From the NCBI RefSeq assembly GCF_029968035.1, contig NZ_JASCIQ010000030.1:1-64000 (forward strand): 64,000 nucleotides of DNA, in the 5' to 3' direction. A program made the translations under genes and the position numbers. The stretch comes from Streptomyces cavernicola. GTDB lineage: Bacteria; Actinomycetota; Actinomycetes; Streptomycetales; Streptomycetaceae. Below, piece after piece: positions 50,224 through 59,566 of the stretch. How positions within the stretch are numbered: position 1 is the first letter of the stretch; the number at the start of each line of letters is the position of its first letter. Below the pieces are notes generated by a model. That model was not told where the DNA came from. It ran no database searches and saw only the letters and a program-made list of their open reading frames with translations.

Positions 50224-51558
50224 ATGACCAGCGCTACGAGCAGTCGGCGCGGACGCCGCGCACAGCAGCAGCCGAGGGGCGGAGGCCGGGGAAGGCCCAC
50301 TCAGGCACCGACTCCCGCAGCGACCGGATCCGCGACGTCCGCCGCGCCCCGTACCCTGCCGCGCCCCGGCGGACTCGGTCCGCTGCGCCTGCAGCAGCTA
50401 GTCCTGGTCGAGCTGGCCGCCGCGATCATGGTGGCCGCGTGGGTGACCGAGCGGTGGCTGCTCGCCCCCGCGGGCGCCGTCGCCGCGCTCCTCGTCCTCC
50501 TCGCGATCCTGCGCCGCCACCACCGCCCGCTGCCGGAGTGGTACGAGACGGCGCGCGCGCTCAAGCAGCGCCAGCGCGAGGCCAAGTCGCCCGTCCCGCC
50601 GGGCACCGACCCGATGCTGGCGCCCGCCGTCGAGTGCGACGCGGCGCTGCGCACGTACAGCTTCGTGTCCCGGGACGACCGGTCGATCGGCATGATCGGC
50701 GACGGCTCGTTCCTGACGGCCGTGCTCTTCGTGCAGCCCAGCGACGAGCCGCTGCGGCCCGAAATGGCCAACCGCCAGCTGCCGTTGCAGCTGATCCAGG
50801 ACGCCCTGGAGGTGGACGGCATCCAGCTGGCCTCCGCCCAGGTCGTCCAGCACACCCAGCCCGCGCCCGCCCCGCACCTGCCGCAGCAGTCGGTCGCCGC
50901 GCGGTCGTACGGCCCGCTGCAGGCCCAGTCCGGCTCGCCCGCGCTGCGCCTCACCTGGGTCGCCCTGAAGCTCGACCCCGAGCTGTGCCCGGAGGCCGTC
51001 GAGGCCCGCGGCGGCGGTGTGCCCGGCGCCCAGCGCGCCCTGCTGCGTACCGCCGACCAGCTCGCGAGCCGCCTCGCCGGCGCCGGTTTCGAGGCGACGA
51101 TCCTCGACGAGAACGAGCTGGTGAACGCGCTCGCCACGTCCAGCTGCCTGAACCCGCGCGCCAACTCCCAGCGCAACAACGACAGTCGGTCGAACCAGCG
51201 CCGCACGGTCGAGGCCGTCCGCACCTGGCGCGTGGACGACCGCTGGCACACCACGTACTGGATCTCCCGCTGGCCGCAGCTCGGTCAGGGCGGGGTGGGC
51301 CTGCCGCAGCTGGTGACGCGCTTCACCTCGCTGCCGGTGCTCGCGACCACGTTCAGCACCACCCTGAGCAGGGCGGGCAACCGCGGCATCGCGATCGCGG
51401 GCCACGTCCGCATCACCGGCCGCGGTGAGAACGAACTGGACCAGGCGCGCCGCGAGTTGGAGCGCGCCGCCGGCGCCTCCAAGGTCGGCCTGGTGCGGCT
51501 CGACCGCGAACAGGTCCCCGGCGCCCTCGCCACCCTGCCGCTCGGAGGTACGTCCTGA
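50224..51558 (+). CDS. eccE: T7SS core protein EccE
   Basis: A 444-aa protein with an Arg/Gln/Pro-rich N-terminus, two transmembrane helices (about residues 58-95, VLVELAAAIMVAAWV and APAGAVAALLVLLAILRR) and the EccE cytosolic domain (YSFVSRDDRSIGMIGDGSFLTAVLFV, HTTYWISRWPQLG, TTFSTTLSRAGNRGIAIAGHVRI). ATG at 50224 is preferred with AAAGGG about 12 bases upstream; ATG 50212 in the same frame is possible. The stop overlaps the next start (TGATG). Confidence 0.88.
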   Translation: MTSATSSRRGRRAQQQPRGGGRGRPTQAPTPAATGSATSAAPRTLPRPGGLGPLRLQQLVLVELAAAIMVAAWVTERWLLAPAGAVAALLVLLAILRRHHRPLPEWYETARALKQRQREAKSPVPPGTDPMLAPAVECDAALRTYSFVSRDDRSIGMIGDGSFLTAVLFVQPSDEPLRPEMANRQLPLQLIQDALEVDGIQLASAQVVQHTQPAPAPHLPQQSVAARSYGPLQAQSGSPALRLTWVALKLDPELCPEAVEARGGGVPGAQRALLRTADQLASRLAGAGFEATILDENELVNALATSSCLNPRANSQRNNDSRSNQRRTVEAVRTWRVDDRWHTTYWISRWPQLGQGGVGLPQLVTRFTSLPVLATTFSTTLSRAGNRGIAIAGHVRITGRGENELDQARRELERAAGASKVGLVRLDREQVPGALATLPLGGTS

Positions 51559-52409
51559 TGTCCTACCCCACCCCGACCATGAACCAGGGACAGCAGCGCC
51601 AGGGCGGGCCCGAGCGCCGGCCCGCGCACGTCGCGTCGCCGACCGACACCGGCATGATCCCGCTGCTGCAGCAGCCGGAGGCGCCGCAGCAGCCGACCCA
51701 ACGGCGCATCTTCAGCCCGGGGTTCGGCCTGCGCGGCCCGCGCCGCAACCGGCACGTGGTGACGTCCGACGAGATCGCCGCGATCAGCATGCCGATCGGC
51801 GACGACGGCGTGATCATCGGCACGGACACCGAGAACACGCCCGCCGTGCTCGGCCTGGCCCGCCCCACCCCCTTCGACGTCTGCGTCGTCGGCGGTCTGT
51901 GGATGGCCCAGGTACTCGCACTGCGCTCCGCCGCGACCGGCGCGCGCGTGGCGGTCGAGACGGGCCGCCCGCAGGTCTGGGCGCAGTTGGCGCAGGCGGC
52001 CGGCGGCGGCCAGCAGTGCGTGACGGTGTACCCGGTGGGCCGCGTGCCCGCGCAGGGCCCTTCGGTGTCCAGCCCGGTCGTGCTGATCCGTGACTGTGGT
52101 GTCCGCCCGCCGCGCGGCCGGGTGACCTCGCTGCCCTGGCAGGCCGTCGTGACCGTGCTGCCGTACGTCAGTGAGCACGCGCCGCGTTGGCTCTCGCAGG
52201 CGCAGTTGGTCGGCATCCAGCGCATCTCGCCGCAGGAGACCGAGGTCGTACGCGAGACCCTCGGTGTGCCGGCGGACCACCTGCAGCTGCTGCCGACGCT
52301 CTCGGACAACGTGGCCCTGTGGTGCACCCGCAAGCACCGCAAGTACGTGATGACCGAGCCGACCGAAGCGGAGAACGGTCTGCTCGGCGCTGCCCGACGT
52401 ATGGACTGA
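51558..52409 (+). CDS. T7SS-associated protein of unknown function
   Basis: A 283-aa soluble protein translationally coupled to eccE (ATG at 51558 within TGATG). The N-terminal about 70 residues are Pro/Gln-rich and disordered-looking. The rest is a compact alpha/beta domain (DEIAAISMPIGDDGVIIGTD, FDVCVVGGLWMAQVLALRSAATGARVAVETGRPQVW, QAVVTVLPYVSEHAPRWLS). No catalytic motif is recognisable. Its fixed place between EccE and the ParA-like ATPase suggests an accessory role in the secretion machine. Confidence 0.75.
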   Translation: MSYPTPTMNQGQQRQGGPERRPAHVASPTDTGMIPLLQQPEAPQQPTQRRIFSPGFGLRGPRRNRHVVTSDEIAAISMPIGDDGVIIGTDTENTPAVLGLARPTPFDVCVVGGLWMAQVLALRSAATGARVAVETGRPQVWAQLAQAAGGGQQCVTVYPVGRVPAQGPSVSSPVVLIRDCGVRPPRGRVTSLPWQAVVTVLPYVSEHAPRWLSQAQLVGIQRISPQETEVVRETLGVPADHLQLLPTLSDNVALWCTRKHRKYVMTEPTEAENGLLGAARRMD

Positions 52410-52491
52410 CCCTTCGGCGAAGTCCCGCAACCGGATTGTGATGTTCGGTCGTGGGGCCTTCGCCGGGGCGATCGGCCCACTGAAGTGCCTC

Positions 52492-52519
52492 TCCGGCCGG
52501 CGTTCGACGTCCGGCCGGA
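52492..52519 (+). terminator. Probable terminator of the eccE operon
   Basis: A perfect 9-bp stem (52492-52500 tccggccgg with 52511-52519) and 10-nt loop, followed by ttgcgtcttt, 82 bp past the stop at 52409. The rest of the 448-bp gap to the next gene (52410-52857) holds no gene that I can see. Confidence 0.55.
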
Positions 52520-52857
52520 TTGCGTCTTTCGGTGGCCGATCCGATGCCCTTGGATGCTCGGAAGTCCGTCCGGACGGGCCGAGAATCCCCCAACCCGCCC
52601 GGATGTTCCGTGCTTCCGGGCACCTGGGTCCGATCCTCGGGACTCGAGGCCAGGCCCTGTCCGGGGACCCGGGGAGAGTGGTCAACCGCACGAGCGGCGG
52701 AGACGGAGCGCACACAAGGGCGCTTTCCCGTACCGCGGTGCGAGTGATTAGGCTCTTCTGGTGATGCGGTTGCGTCGCAGACGCGTGGGACGCGCCACCC
52801 CATCCGCCCGACCGCGACGTACGCATTCAGCAGCAGTGGCTGACCAGGAGGCAAGCA

Positions 52858-55800
52858 GTGAACAGGGATCGGTCCGACTACCGAGGCGGCCAGTCCCCTG
52901 ACGGGGAAGACCGTGAACTCGACCTCACGGGCGAGTTCGAGATCGTCTACGAGCCTCCTTCTTGGTACGACCAGGGATCGCGCGGCAACACCGAGCCGGC
53001 CTCGCCGCCGCCTCCCACCGGCCAGCCGCTCGGCCAGCAGGGGCCGAACCAGGGCCCGCCGCAGCCCCCGGTCCAGGAGCAGCCGCAGCAGGGGTACGCG
53101 CCGGGCGCACCGCAGGGGACGGGTGGCGCACCCGGCGCCGGCTACCCGCAGCAGACGCCTCAGCAGATGCCGCAGCAGGACGCCTCCGGTGGCTACGGCT
53201 ACCCGCAGCAGGCCCCGATGCAGCCCAACACCGCGGGCGGTTACGGCTACCCGCAGCACGCCCAGCCCGCACAGCCCGCCCAGGACGCCTCCGGCGGTTA
53301 CGGCTACCCGCAGCAGGCCGCCCCCGTCGCGCCGCAGGCCGCCGCATCGCAGTACCCCGCACAGCCGCAGCAGTCCGCGCCCCAGCAGGCGGCGGCGCCG
53401 CAGACCGGCCAGGACACGTCGGGCGGTTACGGCTACCCGCAGCAGACGCAGGGCGCGACGGGTGGTTACGGCTACCCGCAGTCCGGGAACGAGCCCGCGC
53501 ACTCACCGTCGGTCGACGCCTCCCCCGCGCCGTCCGTGGACGCCTCGCCCGCTCCCCCGGCGCCCACTCCCGCCGCTCCGGCACCGGCTGCTCCGGCCCC
53601 TGAGGCTCCGGCTCCGGACGCGAGCGCTCCGGCCGCCAACTCGCCTGCCGCGCCCGGCTTCCCGGTGCTGCGGCCCGTGGACGACGAGGACAGCGGTACG
53701 ACGTCGGCCCCCGCTGCCGCCGAGGGCGCGGAGGCGTCCGACGCCGAGGCGGAGCAGCCGGAGCAGGCGGAGCAGCCCGTAGAGCTCAACTACGCGGCTG
53801 CGGACGCCGAGGCGGCCGCGCTGTTCGGCTCGGACGACGACGAGCCCGCCGCGTCGTCGGACGAGGAGCCCGAGCAGGAACAGGCCGCCGCCGAGGGTGA
53901 GGCCGGCGCGTCGTCCGACGCCGCCGAAGCGCCGCAGGCTCCTGAGGCCACTGCGCCGGCCGAGGCGCCGCAGGTCCCGCAGGCGCCCCAGGCTCCGCAG
54001 GCCCCGCAGGCTCCGCAGGCCCCTCAGCAGCAGCTGCCTCCGCTGCCGCAGGGCTACCAGCCCGCGCAGCCCGAGCAGGCCGGTCAGCAGCAGCCCGCTC
54101 AGCAGCCGCAGGACCCGCAGGCCGCGGCCGCCGCAGCGGCACAGGCCGCCCAGGCCCAGCAGGCCCAGGCGGCACAGCAGGCGCAGCAGGGCGGTTACGG
54201 CTACCCGCAGCAGCAGGGTCAGCCGGGTCAGCAGCCCCAACAGGCCGCTGGGCAGGGCGGGTTCGGCGCCGGGCAGCCGATGCCGCAACAGCAGGGCCAG
54301 CACCCCGGCGCCCAGCCGATGCCGCAGCAGGACCAGGCCGCGCAGGCGCACGCCGCCCAGCAGGCCGCCCAGGCTCAGCAGGCGTACGCCGCACAGCAGG
54401 CACAGCAGGCGCAGCAGGCACAGCAGGCCGCCCAGGCCCAGGCAGCACAGCAGGCACAGCAGGGCGGTTACGGCTACCCGCAGCAGCAGGTCCAGCCGGG
54501 TCAGCAGCAGGGCTACGGCTACCCGCAGCAGGGCCAGCAGCCCCAGGGTCAGCAGCCGCACCCGCAGGCCCACCCTCAGCAGGGCCAGGCTCCGCAGCAG
54601 GGCCAGGCTCCGCAGCAGGGCCAGGCTCCGCAGCAGGGTCAGCAGCCCGGCCAGCAGATGCCTCAGCAGGGACAGCAGCCGCACCCCCAGCAGCAGGCCC
54701 CTCAGCAGCAGCACCAGCAGCAGGCCCCGCAGGGCTGGTCGCAGGGCGGTCAGGCCGGTCAGGCCGGGCCCGGTGCGCAGCAGCCGCAGCCGCAGGCCGC
54801 GCCCGGCACGCCGCTGGGTTACAACGCGGCGGTCGAGCTGTCCTCGGACCGACTGCTCCGCAACCAGCCCAAGCAGCGCAAGAACAACGCGGGCCCGTCC
54901 CGGTTCAAGCTGGGCGCGAAGAAGGAAGAGGCCGAGCGGCAGCGGAAGTTGGAGCTGATCCGTACGCCGGTGATGTCCTGCTACCGGATCGCGGTCATCT
55001 CCCTCAAGGGCGGCGTCGGCAAGACCACGACGACGATGGCGCTCGGCGCGACGCTGGCCTCGGAGCGGCAGGACAAGATCCTCGCGATCGACGCCAACCC
55101 GGACGCGGGCACCCTCGGCCGCCGTGTGCGGCGCGAGACCGGTGCGACCATCCGCGACCTGGTGCAGGCGATCCCGCAGCTGAACAGCTACATGGACATC
55201 CGCCGCTTCACCTCGCAGGCGCCCTCCGGTCTGGAGATCATCGCCAACGACGTGGACCCGGCCGTCTCGACCACGTTCAACGACCAGGACTACCGCTCGG
55301 CGCTCGACGTCCTCGGCCGTCAGTACCCGATCATCCTGACCGACTCGGGTACGGGTCTGCTGTACTCCGCGATGCGCGGAGTGCTCGACCTGGCCGACCA
55401 GTTGATCATCATCTCGACCCCGTCGGTGGACGGCGCGAGCTCCGCGTCGACGACGCTCGACTGGCTGTCGGCGCACGGCTTCGCCGACCTGGTGCAGCGC
55501 TCCATCACGGTGATCTCGGGTGTCCGCGAGACCGGCAAGATGATCAAGGTGGACGACATCGTGGCGCACTTCGAGACGCGCTGCCGCGCCGTCCAGGTGG
55601 TGCCGTTCGACGAGCACCTCGCGGCGGGCGCCGAGGTCGACCTCAACATGATGCGTCCGAAGACCCGCGAGGCGTACTTCAACCTGGCGTCCCTGGTCAC
55701 CGAGGACCTCGCCCGGACCGCGCAGAACCAGGGGTACGCCGGCCAGCAGCAGATGCAGCAGGGCTACCCGCAACAGCAGCAGGCCCCGCAACAGGGTTAC

Positions 55801-55956
55801 CCCCAGCAGGGCGCTCCGCAGCAGGGTCAGGGCTGGCAGCAGCAGGGCCAGCAGCCCCCGCAGGGCCAGGGCTGGACGCAACAGCCCCAGCAGGGACAGC
55901 AGCCGCCGCAGGGTCAGCAGCAGGGCGGTGCGGTGCCGCCTGGCTGGACCCAGTAA
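52858..55956 (+). CDS. MinD/ParA-type ATPase with long Pro/Gln-rich N-terminal extension
   Basis: A 1,032-aa protein from GTG 52858 (AGGAG upstream). Residues about 1-690 are low complexity: eight GYGYPQ units, Ala/Pro/Glu tracts, QAPQAP and QGQAPQ repeats. The folded domain (about 700-960) is a deviant-Walker A ATPase: ISLKGGVGKTTTTMALG, DANPDAGTLG, PIILTDSGTGL, GVRETGKMIKVDDIVAHF. A YPQQ-rich tail closes the protein. Homologues in streptomycete T7SS loci occupy this place (recollection). The domain probably positions or regulates the secretion complex; the repeats may mediate multivalent contacts. Both are inference. Confidence 0.85.
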   Translation: MNRDRSDYRGGQSPDGEDRELDLTGEFEIVYEPPSWYDQGSRGNTEPASPPPPTGQPLGQQGPNQGPPQPPVQEQPQQGYAPGAPQGTGGAPGAGYPQQTPQQMPQQDASGGYGYPQQAPMQPNTAGGYGYPQHAQPAQPAQDASGGYGYPQQAAPVAPQAAASQYPAQPQQSAPQQAAAPQTGQDTSGGYGYPQQTQGATGGYGYPQSGNEPAHSPSVDASPAPSVDASPAPPAPTPAAPAPAAPAPEAPAPDASAPAANSPAAPGFPVLRPVDDEDSGTTSAPAAAEGAEASDAEAEQPEQAEQPVELNYAAADAEAAALFGSDDDEPAASSDEEPEQEQAAAEGEAGASSDAAEAPQAPEATAPAEAPQVPQAPQAPQAPQAPQAPQQQLPPLPQGYQPAQPEQAGQQQPAQQPQDPQAAAAAAAQAAQAQQAQAAQQAQQGGYGYPQQQGQPGQQPQQAAGQGGFGAGQPMPQQQGQHPGAQPMPQQDQAAQAHAAQQAAQAQQAYAAQQAQQAQQAQQAAQAQAAQQAQQGGYGYPQQQVQPGQQQGYGYPQQGQQPQGQQPHPQAHPQQGQAPQQGQAPQQGQAPQQGQQPGQQMPQQGQQPHPQQQAPQQQHQQQAPQGWSQGGQAGQAGPGAQQPQPQAAPGTPLGYNAAVELSSDRLLRNQPKQRKNNAGPSRFKLGAKKEEAERQRKLELIRTPVMSCYRIAVISLKGGVGKTTTTMALGATLASERQDKILAIDANPDAGTLGRRVRRETGATIRDLVQAIPQLNSYMDIRRFTSQAPSGLEIIANDVDPAVSTTFNDQDYRSALDVLGRQYPIILTDSGTGLLYSAMRGVLDLADQLIIISTPSVDGASSASTTLDWLSAHGFADLVQRSITVISGVRETGKMIKVDDIVAHFETRCRAVQVVPFDEHLAAGAEVDLNMMRPKTREAYFNLASLVTEDLARTAQNQGYAGQQQMQQGYPQQQQAPQQGYPQQGAPQQGQGWQQQGQQPPQGQGWTQQPQQGQQPPQGQQQGGAVPPGWTQ

Positions 55957-55977
55957 CAGCGGCAACACCCGTACGAG

Positions 55978-56015
55978 CGAAAGGGGTCGGCGTCTTCGGA
56001 CGCCGACCCCTTTCG
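55978..56015. terminator. Bidirectional terminator with UUCG loop
   Basis: A perfect 17-bp stem (55978-55994 with 55999-56015, arm cgaaaggggtcggcgtc) closed by a TTCG tetraloop, between the ParA-like gene (ends 55956) and the convergent DUF397 gene (ends 56038). Confidence 0.92.
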
Positions 56016-56037
56016 TGTACGCACGAAAGCCTCGGTG

Positions 56038-56313
56038 CTATTTCAGGTCGAACTCGCCGTCCCGCGCGCCGAGTACGAACGCGCGCCACTCCGCCTCGGT
56101 GTAACGCAGCACCGTCTCGGGCTCCTTGGAGTTGCGCATGGCGACGGCGCCGCCGTCGAGATAGGCGATCTCGACCTTCTCGTCCTCGGGTCCGCCCGGG
56201 GCGCTGTGCCATTCGACGCCGCTGATGTCCAGGGCGTACAGCGCGTCCTTCTCCGCCTCTTTGCGTGCCTTGAGGGCCGCCTGCGCTTCCTCTTGCCGCT
56301 GCTCCGTCGACAT
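56038..56313 (-). CDS. DUF397 domain protein
   Basis: A 91-aa protein with a helical Glu/Ala/Arg-rich N-terminus (TEQRQEEAQAALKARKEAEKD) followed by a DUF397-type domain (GVEWHSAPGG, VEIAYLDGGAVAMRNS, TVLRYTEAEWRAFVLGARDGEFDL). ATG at 56313, preceded by GGAGAG. DUF397 genes are abundant in streptomycetes and often sit beside XRE regulators; no such partner is here, and function is unknown. It is convergent with the ParA-like gene. Confidence 0.8.
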   Translation of the reverse strand: MSTEQRQEEAQAALKARKEAEKDALYALDISGVEWHSAPGGPEDEKVEIAYLDGGAVAMRNSKEPETVLRYTEAEWRAFVLGARDGEFDLK

Positions 56314-56474
56314 CAGGATCTCTCCGTTCCACTGGCCTGACCCACTGTGGGGACTCTACCGTCGGTCATGGTCCTTCGGGGGTGTCTTCAGAGGGCTGTA
56401 CCAATGTCGGTCACGGGCCCAACTCGACGCCATAACAGGGGTGTTCCCGCAGGCCAGAGAGGGTTCATTCGCCG

Positions 56475-56504
56475 TTGACATGTTTAGACCACCGCTGATA
56501 GACA
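56475..56504 (+). promoter_or_regulatory. Sigma70 (HrdB)-type promoter of the ABC transporter operon
   Basis: TTGACA (56475-56480), an 18-bp spacer and TAGACA (56499-56504), close to the Streptomyces HrdB consensus. It lies 98 bp upstream of the solute-binding-protein start codon and would give a leader of about 90 nt. Confidence 0.6.
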
Positions 56505-56601
56505 CACACCTTCTCCAACTGAGCTGTTCCCGCTTGTCATTCAGTACGTCCCGCAGTACGTCCGCCTTTCTGAGCGAGCAACTACGCGAGGTCAACTGCC
56601 C

Positions 56602-58479
56602 ATGGACACAAGAGTTCAGCACGTATCCGACGTACCAGCGAGAAGAAGACCGCGTCGTCGCGTCCGCGTCCTGCTCGGCTCCGGGGTCGCCGCGCTGACC
56701 CTCACCGCCGGTCTCGCCTCGCCCCTCAATCCGGCGCCGGAAGAGGCCGAGGCGTCGAGCACCGCCAAGAAGGAGACGCTGACGGTCGCGGTGGCGCAGA
56801 GCGTCGACTCGCTGAGCCCGTTCCTCGCCCAGCGCCTCGTCAGTACGAGCATCCACCGCCTGATGTACGAGTACCTGACGAACTACGACCCGAAGGACGC
56901 CCGCACGGTGCCGGGTCTGGCCACGAAGTGGGAGCCGTCCGCGGACAAGCTCACCTGGACGTACACGATCCGCGACAACTCGAAGTGGTCCGACGGGAAG
57001 CAGGCCACCGCCGAGGACGCGGCGTGGACGTTCAACAAGATCATGACGGACGAGGGCGCCGCCACGATCAACGCGAGCTATGTCTCCAACTTCAAGAAGG
57101 TGACGGCTCCTTCGCCGGAGAAACTCGTCATCGAGCTGAAGAAGCCGCAGGCGACGATGACGGCCATCGACGTCCCGATCGTGCCCAAGCACGAGTGGGA
57201 GAAGGTCAAGGACTTCGGGAAGTTCAACAACGACGAGAAATTCCCGATCGTCGGCAACGGCCCCTTCATCCTGACCGACTACAAGAAGGACAAGTTCGTC
57301 AAGCTCGCGCCGAACCGGAAGTTCTGGCGCGGCGCCCCGAAGTTCGACGAGCTGGTCTTCAAGACGTACAAGGACCAGGACGCGGCCGTGGCCGCCCTGA
57401 AGAAGGGCGAGGTGTCCTTCGTCGCCGGGCAGCCCTCGCTGACTCCGGCGCAGGCCGCGGAGTTGAAGAACGTCCCGAACGTGAAGGTGAATGACGCGCC
57501 GGGCCGCCGCTTCTTCGCGCTCGCCACGAATCCGGGCGCCAAGACGAAGAGCGGCAAGAAGTTCGGCGACGGGCATCCGGCGCTGCTCGACCAGAAGGTG
57601 CGCCAGGCCCTTTTCCTGGCCGTCGACCGCAAGACCATCGTCGACAAGGTCTTCCAGGGCCACGCGGTCGAGGGCGAGGGGTATATCCCGCCGCGTTTCT
57701 CGGACTACTTCTGGAAGCCGGCCGCGGACCAGAAACTCGCGCACGACCCGAAGAAGGCGGCCCGACTCCTCGACGAGGCGGGCTACAAGAAGAACGGCGA
57801 CGGAAAGCGAGTGGGCAAGGACGGAAAGCCGCTCGACTTCCGCATTCTGTGCCACGCCACCGACCCGATGGACAAGTCGATCGGCAATTACCTGAAGGAG
57901 TGGTGGGGCGAGCTCGGCATCGGTCTTGAGGTGCAGTGCCTCGACAACGTCACCGACCCCTGGTACGCGGGCGAGTACGACCTGGCCTTCGACGGCTGGT
58001 CCGTCAACCCGGACCCGGACTACGTGTTGTCGCTGCACATCTGCGACGCGCTGCCGTCCAAGCCGGGCGCCACGTCCCCGACGGACAACTTCATCTGCGA
58101 CAAGAAGTACGACGAGCTGTACAAGAAGCAGCAGGCCGAGTACGACCCGGCCAAGCGCCAGGACCTGGTCAAGCAGATGCAGTCGCGGCTCTACGACACC
58201 GGGTACATGAACATCCTCGCGTACCCGAACGCTGTCGAGGCGTACCGCACGGACCAGATCAAGTCGATCACCACGATGCCCTCGGACGCGGGCAACATCT
58301 ATGGCCAGGACGGCTATTGGGGCTGGTGGTCGGCGGTTCCGGCGGATGAGGAGGCCGGCTCGGACGACGGCACGTCGGCGGGTGTGGTGATCGGGATCGC
58401 GGCGGGCGCCGTCGTGCTCATCGCCGCCGGGGCGTTCGTGGCGCTGCGCCGCCGCGCCACCGCCGAAGAACGCGAATAG
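56602..58479 (+). CDS. Family 5 ABC transporter substrate-binding protein (dipeptide/oligopeptide type)
   Basis: A 625-aa extracytoplasmic binding protein for peptides or similar solutes. ATG at 56602, GAGG upstream. After an Arg-rich N-terminus comes a signal peptide (about 22-45), then the SBP_bac_5 fold (LTVAVAQSVDSLSPF, LTWTYTIRDNSKWSDGK, AEDAAWTFNKI, DKKVRQALFLAVDRKTIV-like segment, WYAGEYDLAFDGW). There is no lipobox cysteine; instead a C-terminal helix (SAGVVIGIAAGAVVLIAAGAFVAL) plus basic tail would anchor the protein, which is unusual for this class. First gene of the transporter operon. Confidence 0.9.
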   Translation: MDTRVQHVSDVPARRRPRRRVRVLLGSGVAALTLTAGLASPLNPAPEEAEASSTAKKETLTVAVAQSVDSLSPFLAQRLVSTSIHRLMYEYLTNYDPKDARTVPGLATKWEPSADKLTWTYTIRDNSKWSDGKQATAEDAAWTFNKIMTDEGAATINASYVSNFKKVTAPSPEKLVIELKKPQATMTAIDVPIVPKHEWEKVKDFGKFNNDEKFPIVGNGPFILTDYKKDKFVKLAPNRKFWRGAPKFDELVFKTYKDQDAAVAALKKGEVSFVAGQPSLTPAQAAELKNVPNVKVNDAPGRRFFALATNPGAKTKSGKKFGDGHPALLDQKVRQALFLAVDRKTIVDKVFQGHAVEGEGYIPPRFSDYFWKPAADQKLAHDPKKAARLLDEAGYKKNGDGKRVGKDGKPLDFRILCHATDPMDKSIGNYLKEWWGELGIGLEVQCLDNVTDPWYAGEYDLAFDGWSVNPDPDYVLSLHICDALPSKPGATSPTDNFICDKKYDELYKKQQAEYDPAKRQDLVKQMQSRLYDTGYMNILAYPNAVEAYRTDQIKSITTMPSDAGNIYGQDGYWGWWSAVPADEEAGSDDGTSAGVVIGIAAGAVVLIAAGAFVALRRRATAEERE

Positions 58480-58492
58480 GGGCAGCCGCTAC

Positions 58493-59566
58493 ATGACCGA
58501 CGCCTCCACCGGCACCACCGCGCTCGCGGACCCCGACGGCCCGGCTCCGGCCGGGCCGTCGGCCCGCGGGCCGCGCGGCCGCGACGCCGTCGCCTATCTG
58601 CGCTACGGGGCGGGCAAACTGCTCGGCGCGGCCGTGTCGTTGTTCGCCGTGCTCGTGACGAGTTTCTTCCTGTTCCGGATCATCCCCGGCGACCCGGTCC
58701 GTACGATCACGCACGGCCGGGCCGTCTCCGAGGAGCAACTGCAGGCGCTGCGCCGCCAGTTCGGCATCGACAAGCCGCTGTGGGAGCAGTTCACGCAGTA
58801 CTGCGGCCAGGCGCTGCAGGGCGACTTCGGCAACTCGTACCAACTCCACGACCCTGTCGGCGAGTTGATCTGGAACCGGCTCCCGGCGACGCTGCTCCTG
58901 ACCGGCACGGCCTTCGTCCTGTACTCGCTGATCGGCGTGTGGCTCGGCACCCGCTCCGCGTGGCGCAACGGCGGGCTCGGCGACCGCTTCAACACGGGCC
59001 TGTCGCTGACCCTCTACTCGGTCCCGTCGTTCTGGCTGGGCCTGATGCTGATCAACGTGTTCGCGGTCGGCGTCGGCTTCGTCCCCGGCATGTTCCCGAC
59101 GGGCCTGATGGAGACCGGCGACGGTTCGACGGGCCTCGCACACGCCCTGGACGTGGCGCACCACATGGTCCTGCCGGTCGTCACACTGGTCGCGGTGGGG
59201 TACGCGCAGACGCTGCTCGTGATGCGCTCCTCGCTGCTCGACGAGATGGGCAGCGACTATCTGACGACGGCCCGCGCGAAGGGGCTCAGGGACACCCTCG
59301 TACGCCGCCGCCACGCCGTGCCCAACGCGCTCCTGCCCACGGTGACGCTGCTTTTCGTGAACCTCGGGCATGTGGTCGCGGGCCAGATCCTCGTCGAGAC
59401 GGTCTTCTCCTGGCCGGGCCTCGGCGGCCTCTTCTACGAAGCCCTGTCGATCCCCGATCTCCCGCTCCTGCAGGGCCTGTTCTTCGTGTTCGCGGCCGGT
59501 GTGATCCTGATGAACACCCTGGCCGACCTGATCTATCCGCTGCTCGACCCCCGGGTGGGCCGATGA
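58493..59566 (+). CDS. Dipeptide/oligopeptide ABC transporter permease (DppB/OppB type)
   Basis: A 357-aa inner-membrane permease with six transmembrane helices. It has a Pro/Gly/Ala-rich N-terminal extension, a first helix near residue 40, the DppB-specific external segment (LFRIIPGDPVRTITHG, QLRRQFGIDKPLWEQF-type), and the EAA loop ahead of the last helices (YLTTARAKGLRDTLVRRRHAVPNALLP), which contacts the ATPase. ATG at 58493 is 13 bp after the binding-protein gene. The stop overlaps the next start (ATGA). Confidence 0.92.
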   Translation: MTDASTGTTALADPDGPAPAGPSARGPRGRDAVAYLRYGAGKLLGAAVSLFAVLVTSFFLFRIIPGDPVRTITHGRAVSEEQLQALRRQFGIDKPLWEQFTQYCGQALQGDFGNSYQLHDPVGELIWNRLPATLLLTGTAFVLYSLIGVWLGTRSAWRNGGLGDRFNTGLSLTLYSVPSFWLGLMLINVFAVGVGFVPGMFPTGLMETGDGSTGLAHALDVAHHMVLPVVTLVAVGYAQTLLVMRSSLLDEMGSDYLTTARAKGLRDTLVRRRHAVPNALLPTVTLLFVNLGHVVAGQILVETVFSWPGLGGLFYEALSIPDLPLLQGLFFVFAAGVILMNTLADLIYPLLDPRVGR

